From Aselliscus stoliczkanus (Eukaryota; Chordata; Mammalia; Chiroptera; Hipposideridae): a DNA stretch of 64,000 nucleotides. A program made the translations under genes and the position numbers. The DNA is taken from the NCBI GenBank assembly GCA_033961575.1, contig CM066729.1:97901001-97965000 (forward strand), read 5' to 3'. Under the pieces are notes generated by a model. It searched no databases. It was not told where the DNA came from and was given only the letters and a program-made list of their open reading frames with translations. This document shows positions 23,654 to 35,276 of the stretch, piece after piece; position 1 is the first letter of the stretch; the number at the start of each line of letters is the position of its first letter.

Positions 23654-23785
23654 ATCCAAAATTATGGATGATGATCTCCGAGCTTTCTTCCAGCATAGGA
23701 GCATGCCACATACATCTGTGCCCAAGTCACGAAGGGATAGAGCTAGCAGCATCAGCCATGTCAGTAAAGATAGCAATATTATTAG
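23654..23785 (+). CDS. Candidate internal coding exon, gene not identified
   Basis: A good splice acceptor precedes it: a branch-point-like TGACTAA about 40 bases upstream, then a pyrimidine-rich run ending TTTTTTTAG at 23653. The frame reads SKIMDDDLRAFFQHR, then MPHTSVPKSRRDRASSISHV. It is rich in charged and serine residues with an RRDRASS phosphorylation-type site, like the cytoplasmic part of a signalling or channel-associated protein. Two donors are possible: GTGTGA after 23785, giving 132 bp (44 codons, the same phase at both ends), or GTAAAG after 23763. It is not in a repeat. I do not recognise the gene, and a chance open frame is the main alternative. Confidence 0.35.
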
Positions 23786-23876
23786 GTGTGAAGTCTTCCA
23801 GTATTGTCGTGGGTCATTATTCTGTTATAATCAGATGCTGAGAAATGTAGGGCAGACATTTTCATCATTTAACTAG

Positions 23877-25190
23877 ATCCCAGACACAAATGAGGTATAC
23901 ACAGAAAGAAAAATAGGACTCGATATATTACTGAGTCTTTGTTTCCCCCAGGAGTGGATTTGTTTTTCAGACTTCTGTTAGAGATTGTCTGATGATTAAA
24001 TGATTCCACACGTGGATTGGTATCACCTTTATTTTGTACAGCCACACCATGCCTATGAAAATTGGATAGAAAACTCTACCCATAACTTTGTGTTTATTCA
24101 TTCTACCCAATTCCTCTGTTTTAGTTTTACTAAAACCCTAAGAGAATGATATTCAATCATTTCAATAATGATAACTAATGCTTTTATATTTCCATCATAA
24201 AATATGTTCATACATGTAGCTACCTGGACCTTATTTACACATAGAAGCAAGTGACACTACCAACTTCAAAATAGAATCTCTCCCTCTAAGTGGGAGTTAG
24301 AATTGTTTTTTGTTTTGTTTTTGTTTTTAAATCTACAACTGTCTACTATCTCAAAAGGCAACTTCTTTATGGTCTTTATTAAGAGTGAAAACAGACACAG
24401 ATCTAAGGGCCACCCTAGGAAAATCATAGAGGTGAAGATCATTAGCTCTTGATGACATAACCATATTCATGTTATCACAGATCTCTCTTCATGTTTGTGG
24501 AGAGGGCATGTAAATCCTCTCTTACTCTTATTACCTACTACACAGAAGGTTTGAGGCAGAAAAAAGTGGACTAAAAGTAAAAAGGTATAAGACCAAGGTT
24601 ACAGAATTAATCCTGACCTATCCACTCAGGTTGTGAATGATGCTACTACTAGGGAGGGAATATATCAATACAATTTAATACTTGTATTCATTTTCCTCCT
24701 TGAAAATAACGATGTTATCATAATTTTCTTCAAAAACCTCATCTATTCCATCAAATATTTATCGAGGACCCATTTTGTTTCAGATACTGTTCTGGGTTTT
24801 TTTTTAAAGCTATTTTATTGAAAGGAATTACACAATTACGTATTTGTTATTTGGCATATTGTAGATAGAAGCTGCATATTATATTTTCATTACACTACTT
24901 AAACACACTAGAATATCGGTGTCTTTCCCAGTGAGTGATTGATTCCTTACACTTTACCTGGTTGCACTACATTCTCATGTTATTGAACTTTCCTTAATAT
25001 TGTTTCATGATCTAAGTGTTTCACTGAGAAACAGTCCACATTGTTTCCATTATAAAAAAAGTTTATTGTGAGGATATATGAGAGTTCTTTTTCTACAGTC
25101 AGCTAATTGATAAGCTGCCAGATTGCATGATTTTTTGCTAGGTATTATTTCTACAAACTTGGTTTAATGTAAATTCAGATTAAGCTCTTG
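23877..25190. other. Unique AT-rich non-coding stretch
   Basis: Would be intronic if the exon at 23.65 kb is real. No other exon-like segment or repeat was recognised. Confidence 0.4.
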
Positions 25191-25194
25191 CCCC

Positions 25195-25370
25195 ACTGGG
25201 AAGCCACCTATTCTAGCGGAAAGTACACCAGGCACCAAGTTTCCTGACATGGTCCAAGCCTGACAAGCTGTTTGACCTTTGTCAAGGGCAAGTTTACTCA
25301 CCTAGAAAATGAGGAGCATAGCTTTTCTGATATCCCTTTAAAGCTACTATGTTCCTTGATTTTTACATAC
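25195..25370 (+). repeat. MIR-like remnant
   Basis: 'agctgtttgacctttgtcaa' followed by 'ctcacctagaaaatgaggag' is a worn MIR core. Confidence 0.6.
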
Positions 25371-26034
25371 CCAAGTGATCAAAATCATGAAATAGTGGAT
25401 TTTAGGATTGAAAATAAAATTGTAATTTCTTTGTAATTGAATTCATGTACCAACGTTTTTTTTTTTTGTTTTTTTTTCTTTTCTTCCATGTGTACATGAT
25501 GGAACCATTTGTTTTAGGGTTAGTATGGTAGCATGAAACTAATATGCCAGTAAATTATTGTTCTTATTCTTGGATCCATGCAACATTTTCCTAGTTCATT
25601 AAACACACATTTCCAAATGAAGACTACAGTAATAAATGAATATATTCTAGCAGGCAATCTGTTCCACTGACCACCTTTTGCCCTATTGGAAATTCTCTGG
25701 AGCTTGTTAAAAAATTGGCCTTTTAGACAAGATAAAACTACTTTCTGGAAGACTAAATATGCACAACATGGAACTGAAAAAATGCAACATCAGTGAAAAT
25801 CAACTTGCAGAAAATTAATTTTATGCTGAGAGGAACAAGTAAAATTTATATTGTAGAAAGATTTTTTAGCTACTGAATAAGCAACTCGCCTTCCAACTTT
25901 CCATACTCAACCTCCTCTGACTACAAAGCAAAATAACCTAGTTACAGACTTTGGAATTAATTTAAACCCTTGGGTGGTTGTACATCAAAATGTTGACAGC
26001 ATCTGATTTTATTTTTTTTTTCTAAATCGAGTCT
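25371..26034. other. Unique AT-rich non-coding stretch
   Basis: Contains T-rich runs near 25455-25485. Nothing else was recognised. Confidence 0.45.
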
Positions 26035-26443
26035 TTTAGCACTAGTTGATGTTTAATTGTATGCATCAATTTGGCTATATCATGGTCCCCACATAGTTGG
26101 TAAAACACCTATCTAATGTTGCTGTGAAGGTGATTTTTAAATGAGGTTAATGTTTAAATCAGTAGACTTTGAGTAAATCAGATTAACCTCCATAATGTGG
26201 GTGGGTCTCATCCAATCAGTTGTAGGCATTAAGTGGAAAAGACAGAGGAAAAGGAAGAGGGGAATCTGCCTTCAGACTGCTGTTGGACTCAAGTTGTAAC
26301 ACCAGCTCTTTCCTGGGTCTCCAGCCTGCTGCTCTCCCTACAGATTTCAGAGTTGCTAGCCCCCACAATTAATTGCATAAATTAATTCCTTAAAATCTCT
26401 GTCTCTCTTTCTCTCACCCTCTCTCCTTCTCTCCCCTCTCTCT

Positions 26444-26480
<37 letters not shown>

Positions 26481-26525
26481 AACACACCACACACTATTGG
26501 TTTTGTTTCTCTGGAGTTCCCTAGG
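26035..26525 (+). repeat. Old interspersed repeat with TC/CA microsatellite
   Basis: The same repeat as the split copy at 500-2170, in the opposite direction. Landmarks: 'tcaatttggctatatcatgg', 'agactttgagtaaatcagat', 'gggtctcatccaatcagttg', 'tgggtctccagcctgctg', then a (TC)-rich and (CA)n tract at 26397-26477, and 'ttggttttgtttctctggag' at the end. Confidence 0.75.
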
Positions 26526-26559
26526 CACACTAAAAAGGCATGCTTCCACAAATACAGAT

Positions 26560-26710
26560 TGTGACTTATCAGAAAGACCAGTGACACTTACCTGCTGTGT
26601 GAACGTAGATTAGTCTCCTTAACTTTCTGGGCTTCAGGTTTCTTAGTTATTGCTTGATGAAATTGGAATAGATTTGTCATTTGTAACATTTTTAAGTCTT
26701 AGAAATAAGA
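26560..26710 (+). repeat. MIR-like remnant
   Basis: 'acctgctgtgtgaacgtag' followed by 'ccttaactttctgggcttca' follows the MIR core. Weak elsewhere. Confidence 0.55.
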
Positions 26711-27699
26711 TATTGGATTAGCGCAGTAGACAACCCCTTATTTTCTCAAAGAAAAAATTGAATAATAGACTTACATGTTATAAGACAAGAAGTTCCAGTC
26801 CAAGAAAGCTAAAATGTAATTTCTAATTATATCTTATGGTTCAAACACAATATTTGACAATATTTTCCCACAATTTCATACATGTTCTTTTATTTTACCC
26901 TTTTCCTACCCAAGAGAAACATTTCCATTGACGTATTCAGTTAAAATTAAAATGAACTTTCTGTATGCTTAGTTTAGAATTATAATTATATTTGAGGCCT
27001 GTGCTTATTACTAATGTCAGCATTTCATGTTTCTATTTCCTCTTTATTTTTATAAAATAAGAGTAAAACAAATCATATATTAAAATACAGAAACATTGCT
27101 GCCCAGAAAAAGATGGTACTTGCCAAATTTAAAATGTCAGCTGCCAAGTTATGTTACACAAAATAGTGACTTCCCCTGAGTGTGTTCACAATACAAAGAA
27201 CAATTGGAGGATGTCAGCTAATAATGTGTGAATGTGTAGGTTGTACAAGAGAGGAATATGTCAAAATTGAGGACTGTAATAGAACGGATTGAAACAGGAG
27301 TTGGAGAACTAGAGCCTACTCTGTATATCGTTCGTTATTCCTCTTCCTTCTTCCTCCTTAGTAGCAACTTGAAATAATTCAGTGGAACGTTTCAGTGCCT
27401 AAGGAGTACAGATTGTAAATGGCCTCCATACTCAACCTCAGCTCTTCCATTGATTCCAGTAGGGTTGTGGTAAAGGAAGTACTTGCTAGCCAACCATCTC
27501 TCACCTGCCTCTAAGCACATGCTGATGCGTCTCTGATTGATCTCAAGCGACTTCAGGTTTTTACACCCATGCTTAAATGTCAGAAAAAGAATCACCTTTT
27601 CTCAAAACACTTAATTTCAGTCCAGAAAACCGTGGCATATTATTGGTTCAAAATGAGATAAGTGACAGAGTTAAAACCATTTTTAGAAAGATGTTATTG
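26711..27699. other. Unique non-coding stretch
   Basis: No gene, RNA or repeat was recognised. Confidence 0.45.
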
Positions 27700-28420
27700 T
27701 AATGGCTCAATAGACAAAAAGTTCATTGAAGCAATAATGTGCTAGGACACACTGATTATTTCAGAGGATAATGTGCATTGTGTATGCATTGCAGGATTAC
27801 ATGAGATTAAAGGAGTAATGCTTAAAAACTAGCTAGCCTTTTCTGAATCTATTACCCAAGCAGATTTCCTTTCTGTCAGATGATGTAGTTTCTGGAAAAT
27901 TTAATTTGGCTTGAACAACTTCCTTAATGAGTTACAGCTGACTTAGAAATTATCAGGGAAAATAGAAAATGTTATAGCTCTGTGACTGTACTGCAAACAG
28001 GGACTCGGGCGTGCTGATGCAGAGATTTTTGGATATCTTAGCTGGTAGGCATTGTTTTTTCAGTGTAGAATGTTTTCTTCCAATAGCAACTACAGCGAAG
28101 TGATCTTTGTGGGTACTTCACATCTTTCAAAATCTTAGCAGGAGTCATCACTCCTTTTATTTAATAAAATTCCTTGGGACATGACAGATTTAATTAAGGC
28201 ACTGAGATTGAGCAGTATCAGCACATTTTATAGAGATGATTGTCCCAGAGAGAATATCACTTTTGCAGTTGATACCCAAATCGGATTTGAATACATGAAG
28301 CTACAGCCTCTTGAATTTGAAACAGAGCTAACATGCAGATCATGCATTTTATCTTGAAGGGCCTCTGTGAAACATCTTAAGTTGGAGAATGAGACCCTCT
28401 AGGGGTGCATGTACCCAGTC
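27700..28420. promoter_or_regulatory. Possible conserved non-coding element
   Basis: A repeat-free block of balanced composition with dense transcription-factor-type words: TGACAG (28182-28187), TTTAATTAA (28189-28197), a CAGATTT and TGATTATT series, and several GCATTG/ATGCAT words near 27770-27790. It is called only from appearance; nothing here proves regulatory function. Confidence 0.25.
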
Positions 28421-29229
28421 CCTTCCTTCATGATGATATGATTTAAGGGACAGTAAAAGTCAACAGCAGAAAATGTCTTGCTTTTCTTCTTGCTTTCTAG
28501 AGCATTGATGGCACAAATCTTTATGAACATTGTCTCTTTGGAGAAAGACATATTTGGCTATCTTAGAATAAATAGACTTCTGTTGGGGCTGGGACATTTC
28601 TAATTCCTCTCCTGAGGAAGATTTTGGTCAACTTGTCATCAGCTACTCTGTTTTACATGCATTGCTGCAGGATACTTCTCTTCCTTTTTGACTTCAGCTC
28701 TTCTAAATCAGGGCTCATTTGATGAGTAATATCATCTATCCAGAGACCATTTTGCTACAGGGCATATTTTCAACTCACATCAAACTGGTTTGGCTTTCTT
28801 TGTATACTCTTGTTCTTACTATTAGGGTAGCAGTGTTTCAGTTTTAGAAATGCCTCTGGAAGTGTGAATTGAAACTATATGAGTCTGTGATTTGTAAACT
28901 GTAAAGGGTTTACCTGTATTGAAAGACAATTATTTGTCACTAATTCATTTGATGAAACTCTTGTCTTGTTAGAATGATAGCCTTAAATGGGATTCACTTG
29001 GGTTTTTTAGAAATAAAAAAAAGGATTCTTTAGAGAAGACATGTTGAGACAGTGAAAAAAGTCAGATGCAAAATTTAGATGAAAGGAATATCTTGGTGAA
29101 GGAATAGAAACTCATTTCTGAGATGAAATAAGTATTAGGCAATAGGTACATGAACAGAGATAAAGAAAAGAAAATAACAGATTAGGGAATTTAAACATGT
29201 TACCTAATAAAACAATAATCAATAACAAT
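28421..29229. other. Unique non-coding stretch
   Basis: No gene, RNA or repeat was recognised. Confidence 0.45.
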
Positions 29230-29475
29230 TAGTATTGCTATAGCTGTTCTTTATTAAGAATTACCGTTTTGCTGAATATGTATACCACCTTTATATTATT
29301 TGTTTAGTGTAGGCTCTCCCTATCCTTACAAAAATATGAGGAATACTATTATCCTTATTAACTGGTTAATGGAAAGGAATCTTTTCTTAGGGAATGTTTA
29401 TAATTTGCTCAAAGTCATATATCTTTCAGGTAGGTACATCAGGACTTTATTCTAGGTTTATTTGATTCCAAATGT
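29230..29475 (+). repeat. MIR SINE remnant
   Basis: Diverged MIR: 'aatactattatccttattaa', then 'aatttgctcaaagtcatata' and 'aggtaggtacatcagg'. Confidence 0.6.
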
Positions 29476-29865
29476 TTTTCTCGTAATTTATTATTATATC
29501 CTGGCTTCTACCACATACTGACTTCCACTATTATAAACTGTGGTTCCAAATAGTATCTGAAGCCAGCATTTGCCATTTAGCTTTACAGATATATTGTGTT
29601 CAAAAACCAGAAAAATTTTACAGCCTGCTTTAAATAATGCAAAAAAAAAATCACCAATAATGAAGCCTTCATAACTCAATTTTTCATTTTGACTTTATTT
29701 AACCTGAGTAAAAGAAATCTCAGAATCAAATATAATTTCTTTTTAGAGTGTGGAAGATAAAAAGCATTGATAATAAATATCTCTTTCACAGATAAATATA
29801 CTCCTTGCCACTGACTAATGTGAAAATTTGGGAATTATATTCTCATTGATTTACTTAATTCAACA
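29476..29865. other. Unique AT-rich non-coding stretch
   Basis: Nothing was recognised. Confidence 0.45.
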
Positions 29866-29869
29866 GATT

Positions 29870-30610
29870 TTTTTTATGTTCCTATAATATGCCAAACACT
29901 ATTCTAGGATGAAGGAAACAAAAACAATTTCTAATGTGTGCTGTTGAAAAGCTAGTGTACTATATCCTTACGGAATTCATCAAGTTGTGTCTCTCATTAA
30001 TCTTAATGAACAATAAATGTTCAGATCTCTATTTATCCCAAAGTTTTGAATATAAATTGTTATTCATTTATTCATTTAAATGACACATGTTAATTGGGTA
30101 GTCACTAAGTATGATAGATGATGTGTAGCTGATAATGTAAAAAATAGAAATGCTTCCTGGGCCTCATAGCCATACATACTGTCAATAAATACACACACAC
30201 ACACACGTGCGCGCGCGCGCTCGTGCGCACGCACATGCATATTGTGGCAAAGTTTATATGGAAAAGAAGGAATGGTCTGAGAGAGAATGCTGGTAGGGAT
30301 CTACTTTATATTTAGTAGTCAGGGGAACAAAAATCCCTAAGGAGGTTACACATATATGAGACCTAAAGGATAAGTATGGATTAGGCAGGTGAATAGCTGG
30401 AGTTAAGAGTGTGCTATATATAGATGTTTAAAATTCTGGAGGCAGGAAAGAGCTACTCATATTCAAAGACTGCTGGTAGGGATGGGGAGGAGGGTGAATA
30501 TAGGTTGGAAATGTAGGCAGGGCCAGACTTCAGAGGTCTGTATATCATTGTACAGATTTGTATTGCCTGGAGGAAGACTTAAAAGGAGCAACAGTCTTTC
30601 TGACAATTAT
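29870..30610 (+). repeat. Old interspersed repeat of uncertain family
   Basis: Landmarks such as 'aatatgccaaacactattct', 'gtagggatctactttata', 'aggaggttacacatatatga', 'ttaaaattctggaggcag' and 'gaggaagacttaaaag' match an old repeat seen widely in mammals. Similar text occurs at about 41420-41650, 42655-43050 and 57320-58200. I cannot name it. Confidence 0.45.
30189..30242. repeat. Alternating purine-pyrimidine tract (AC/GC)
   Basis: Runs (AC)n, GTGCGCGCGCGCGC and then GTGCGCACGCACATGCAT, with a single break in the alternation at 30221. It is a left-handed (Z) DNA-type sequence. Confidence 0.9.
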
Positions 30611-31887
30611 ATATGGATGATCTTTCCAGTTGGTTAACTTCAGTGAACCTGTTCCTTTTGAGTTACTTCGTAAGGGTTATTTGCCCAGTATTAGATCTTA
30701 GACTCGTTAGCAAAGGCATAGGATATTATGTTATCTTAATTCTAGATACTTTACAAATATTTGCTTGTCCAATGAGAAATCTCTAAAATATGACATTTTC
30801 CGTATTTCTAGTGATTGCTAGCATTTAAAAAATAAGGAGTGAAAGCACCGCAGAAGCTGATGTGGAAATATAGTCATGAACACCCAAAGAGTTGAAAATG
30901 CATCATCAAAATATCATTTTAAATCATTGTCTTTACTTTTAAAAGTTTCCCATGGACACAAAAGGCTGAATCTTCACTATTGAAGACCTGTCAAAAATTC
31001 CTTGATTAAAAGACAGCAGTATTGCATTTTTGCCATTAGAATAAAAAGACTGAATTGTTACTGAAAAGCCATGAAGTGCAGAACTCTGGAATTTGTGGTG
31101 AAAGGAAATTGAAAAAGAACAGAACATTTGGATTCATGTTTCATGAAATAATTTGTGTGACAGAATAGGAAGGCAGTCTGAGGGAAAATTGACATAATTT
31201 TTTCCTAGGACTGGGAAAGGCCAGATAAATATGTCACTGTTAACAAATGTACCATTGTGCATGAACAAAGCATATCCTACTAAATTTATAAATATTACCT
31301 TTCAATCATTGGCAAACATTGATGTGTTTTATAAGTCTAAACAACAACATGAACTCCCTTTATTTTTTTTTCGTTTTCCACTTGCTTCTTTTTAATTATG
31401 GAAAGACTTATTAAGTTGGACCAGCATGAGGAAGGCAGAAATAATTTTTAGCCAATGGAAATGTTGATTCTTTAGGGGAAAACATGTATTGTGATATATA
31501 CATAGTGTAGAATATGTAGCCTGCCTATAGGGTTTTTGCAGTACCTAAAATCTCCCCTGTTTCATTTTAGAGAGTCTGTGTAGAATTCTTCACCAGATTT
31601 TAGAATCATAAAAGCTCACTAATGGTCCATTGGGTGTGCAAGGGCTGTCATTGCTATCTTTGTTTTTCCTACAGTGCTCAGTATAGAATTTGTGTACCAA
31701 GGGTGCTTAAAGCATAGTTGATTGATTCAGGGCAACTGGTACAAACAACAGAATCAGGAATAGAGAAACAGAATCTCTAAATTTTTCTCCTTCTTCAGTT
31801 TAAGAGTTGTAGTGGATGTTGCTGGTTGACCACCAACATCTCCTTGGTACTCACTGCTTCTATACATACTGAGAACTTCTTTCTAAA
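30611..31887. other. Unique AT-rich non-coding stretch
   Basis: No gene, RNA or repeat was recognised. Confidence 0.45.
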
Positions 31888-31889
31888 TA

Positions 31890-32473
31890 CCAGGTCAGAC
31901 AATTAAGTTTGTGAACTCATCCTAGACAAAGTGCCACATACCTCCATGCCTCATTGCTGAATATCACTATGGTCATCTTCGAAGTACTCCCCTTGGGAAG
32001 CTAAGCACTGATGCCAGTACCTAGTCCACCCTTCAAACCAATTTTGGAATTCTTTTTCTGGAATGGCCATCAGAGCTGTCATTGTATTACCCTTGATTTC
32101 CTGAAAGTCGTCAAAATGTCTTCTTTTCAATATTTCCTTTATCTTCTGGTAAAGAAAGAAGTCATTGGGGGCCAGATCAGGTGAGTAGGGAGGGTGTTCC
32201 AATGCAGTTATTTGTTTACTGGCTAAAAACTCCCTCACAGACAGTGCCATGTGAGCTGGTGCATTGTCGTGATGCAAGAGCCATGAATTGCTGGCAAAAA
32301 ATTCATGTCTTTTTTCATCTAACTTTGTCATGCAGCCTTTTCAGCACTTCCAAATAGTAAACTTGGTGAATGGTTTGTCCAGTTGGTACAAATTCATAAT
32401 GAATCATCTCTGATATCAAAAAAGGTTAGCAACAGCATTGCAACAAGTTTGCAAACTTAATTGTCAGACCTCC
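31890..32473 (-). mobile_element. Mariner, internally deleted derivative (copy 2)
   Basis: 584 bp between TA dinucleotides (31888-31889 and 32474-32475). The inverted ends are CCAGGTCAGACAATTAAGTT on the left and, reversed, GGAGGTCTGACAATTAAGTT on the right. Compared with copy 1 about 725 bp is missing between 'ggttagcaacagcatt' (about 32440) and the right inverted repeat. This removes the transposase N-terminal half including the first catalytic Asp. Confidence 0.92.
31951..32331 (-). pseudogene. Mariner transposase C-terminal half, open but truncated
   Basis: 126 codons without a stop. HHDNAPAHMALS holds the second catalytic Asp (residue 22) and SPDLAPNDFF the third (residue 57), with exactly 34 residues between them, the DD34D spacing of mariner. 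The normal upstream part, with the helix-turn-helix DNA-binding domain and the first Asp, is deleted. The frame just upstream also has a shift near 32320. It cannot encode an active enzyme. Confidence 0.85.
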
Positions 32474-32479
32474 TATACC

Positions 32480-32930
32480 TGTGACTTATTATTATTATTT
32501 TTTTTAACCTGTGACTTTTTTGGCTCTGTGCTTGGCCTGTGCATTTAGGTTCCCTGAAATTGCTGGGAATTAGCATATCTGGAAGTACCCCTCAACCAAC
32601 GGTAGGCATTTGGGTTTTTTTTTTTGTTTCTCCTGACAGGATTTGATGCTTAGTTATCCCTCAGTTGCCTTTCCTCTCTGGTGGGATAACCCTGAGAGGT
32701 GTTCCACATGTTATCCTGGAGGACCCCAGTGGGACTCTGTCTGCTCAAGAATATACCCTGTATTGGTTCCTTTCCTTCTCTGCCTGAATTCCCCAGCCCC
32801 TGAAACATGGTGACACTCAAAACCCGCCTCAGGATCTGCTCCTGGAGCAAGGGACAAGGACCTGGGTTCCTGGAGTATTGGTCTCTCCAAGATGTCTGCA
32901 AAAGTTTGTTGAAAGGAATTGAGTTATGTA
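32480..32930. other. Unassigned GC-richer segment
   Basis: Directly after mariner copy 2. The text 'gtgggataaccctgagaggt' and 'ccttctctgcctgaattccc' looks like an old repeat, but I cannot place it. The 83-codon minus frame has no recognised domain. Confidence 0.35.
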
Positions 32931-33924
32931 GAATATAATTGAATTAAATTAAATTATCCTGCAACCTCATTTCTCTGGGCCAAATCCAAATGCTTATTAT
33001 GTGTTGTTATGGGAACTGGGGAGAAAGGGATGGGATGTGTTATTATTAGGCATGTGTTGACAATTAATTTATAAACAATATTAACTAATTTGTATTCTGA
33101 TATCTAATACCTACTGCCTGTGAAAAAGTACCAATTCAGAGACAAAAATGAAATTTTAAGACTAGGCACATCTGAACAGGTAAAATGACTTTACAGATGT
33201 CATGTCACAGAATAAAACAGAAACACCATAAAATGCAGGTATAAGCAGTTATCTATACTTCCATATAATTTGAAGTTTCCACTGTGTATATTAATTGACA
33301 TTTTAAGATTAAAAGATTAAATTTTGTTTCATATGATTTGCGCAAAAAGGGGAACCTAGCTAACTGTACTGAATTACTTTCCTAGTGAGCCATATAGCTG
33401 AAGTTTCACTATAATTAGAATCATATTTTAAGTCAGGAAAGATCACAGAGCAGTTTAGAATATATAAGTATGTGTGTCTGAAGCGGGGGGAGGATATTTT
33501 TCATATTCTCAGAAAAAAGTGATACTAGAGCAAATTTTATAGCTACTAAACTAGAAAGAAGTTGTGGTGGCATATTGCCAGTGAACTTCTGGTTTAAATG
33601 ATATAAAAGACAGTCTGTAAGCAGTTATTTGCAGCAGTTTTAATATAGTTATCGACTAGTATGTGAGGCTTCCTGGACTAGCTGAGGTTCTTGGCAAGAG
33701 AAACAATGCAAAGATGTAGCCACAGCTAAATGGCATAATTCCAGAGTAGGAATCGCAAGGTCTGGTGTAGACTCAACCTATCAACAACGAATGATTTAAG
33801 TAAATAAATCTCAATTAATATCATACATCTTTAATCACTTACAGTATATCCACATTGGTCTCTTCCAAGTCTGAGCTCTATTGCAACTTTTTTTATACAT
33901 ATTATAAACATTTATTCAATTTAC
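32931..33924. other. Unique AT-rich non-coding stretch
   Basis: Nothing was recognised. Confidence 0.45.
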
Positions 33925-34120
33925 TTGAACGTTGGAAAAACTTGGGTTTCAATTCAGGTCCTGCCATTTCTTGGTTGTTTGTCTTAACCTTTCTAAGATT
34001 CAGTTTCTACACCTATAAAGTGGAGGTAACAATACCTACCTTATAGGATTATTGTAAACATGATGATTAAAATAGCGTATTACCTCTTTGTTAGGCATGA
34101 CCTACATAGATACTCAAAAC
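33925..34120 (+). repeat. MIR SINE remnant
   Basis: 'cttgggtttcaattcaggtc', 'aagattcagtttctacacct' and 'taggattattgtaaacatga' follow MIR in order. Confidence 0.8.
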
Positions 34121-34523
34121 AACTGAAAAGCCTGGAAGACTACAGTGTAAAATAAAAGCACCGAAGTGTTTCACTGGAGTGAGCAGCTTGTTCTCTCTTA
34201 TAAGAATTTGCCTCTAACCCTACAAATAATGCATATACTAAAATGATAAATAAAATAAAGAAACTGCTGAGTGTAATTGCTAACTCTGAAATCCTTTAGT
34301 TTCAAATTGTAGCACTATGTTTTTGTTAGACTGTATGCTTTTTGGTACTGTTCCAGCAACCTGGGTACATTATAAAGACCTGTTTATTCGGATAAAACAT
34401 TGGACTAAATCATAAAGTCGTAAAAATCCTATCCGATCAGGCAATAAATAGTTGGGAATAATTTTTTTTCCCTGAGAATAAGGACTCTGTTTTGTTTATG
34501 TATTTTCTTTCTTTCAATTACAA

Positions 34524-34549
34524 GCACACGTGCGCGCACGCGCACGCAC

Positions 34550-34589
<40 letters not shown>

Positions 34590-34632
34590 CAGAGAGAGAC
34601 AGAGAGAGAGAGAGAGAGAAAGAGAGAGAGTT
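34524..34632. repeat. 65-bp alternating tract joined to (GA)n
   Basis: 34524-34588 is perfectly alternating purine-pyrimidine (GCAC, GTGCGCGCACGCGCACGCAC, then (GT)n). It is directly followed by GA-rich units to 34632. Confidence 0.95.
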
Positions 34633-34639
34633 TGACAAG

Positions 34640-35275
34640 ATGAATAAGAATTAGGTGGGAGGCCTTGCATTATCAGATATAGAATCTTACTATAAGTCTG
34701 GAGTAATGAAGATTGGCAGGGATAGGCAAATAAGTCAACAGGTAGACTGGAGGGCTCAGAATCAGAAAAGACAAATAAAACTTGATTTATGACAGAGCTT
34801 TACAGGTTGGGAAGAAACGATAATATTTTTCAGTAAAATGTGCTAGTATGATAGGTTATCCATATGGGGAAATAAACAAACGAAAACTGGTAAACATTCC
34901 ACATTCTGCAGAGATGTAAGTTTCAGATAAAGTCCTAAATGTGAAAAGAAAGCTATAAAATAATATAGGAATAAAACTTAATAATTTTGAAGTAATGAAA
35001 CAAGACACAAATAACAGTGGTTCTCAAGAAAAAGATCCCTAAGTTTGACATTAAATTAGGATCTTCAGTGCATCAAAAAGACACCATAAAAATATGACAG
35101 GAGCCAAGAGATCTTCAATGCATGTGTGACACAGGATAAGCATCAAGAATATATTCAAGTGTCCCACGTGTGTGGGGTGGAGATAAATAGCCTAATTGAA
35201 CAGTGGGCAAGAGAGTTGAGCAGACCCTGCACGGAAACCAAACCCCAAATGGTCAAGAAACATGCACACAGGGTG
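34640..35275 (+). repeat. L1 LINE, ORF2 3' part
   Basis: Sense-strand L1 ORF2 text, diverged: 'ggccttgcattatcagatat', 'ggatccatatggggaaataa'-type segment, 'gtcctaaatgtgaaaagaaa', 'catcaaaaagacaccataaa', 'aatggtcaagaaacatgcac'. It is broken by indels and a SINE (copy G) follows. Confidence 0.8.
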
Positions 35276-35276
35276 A

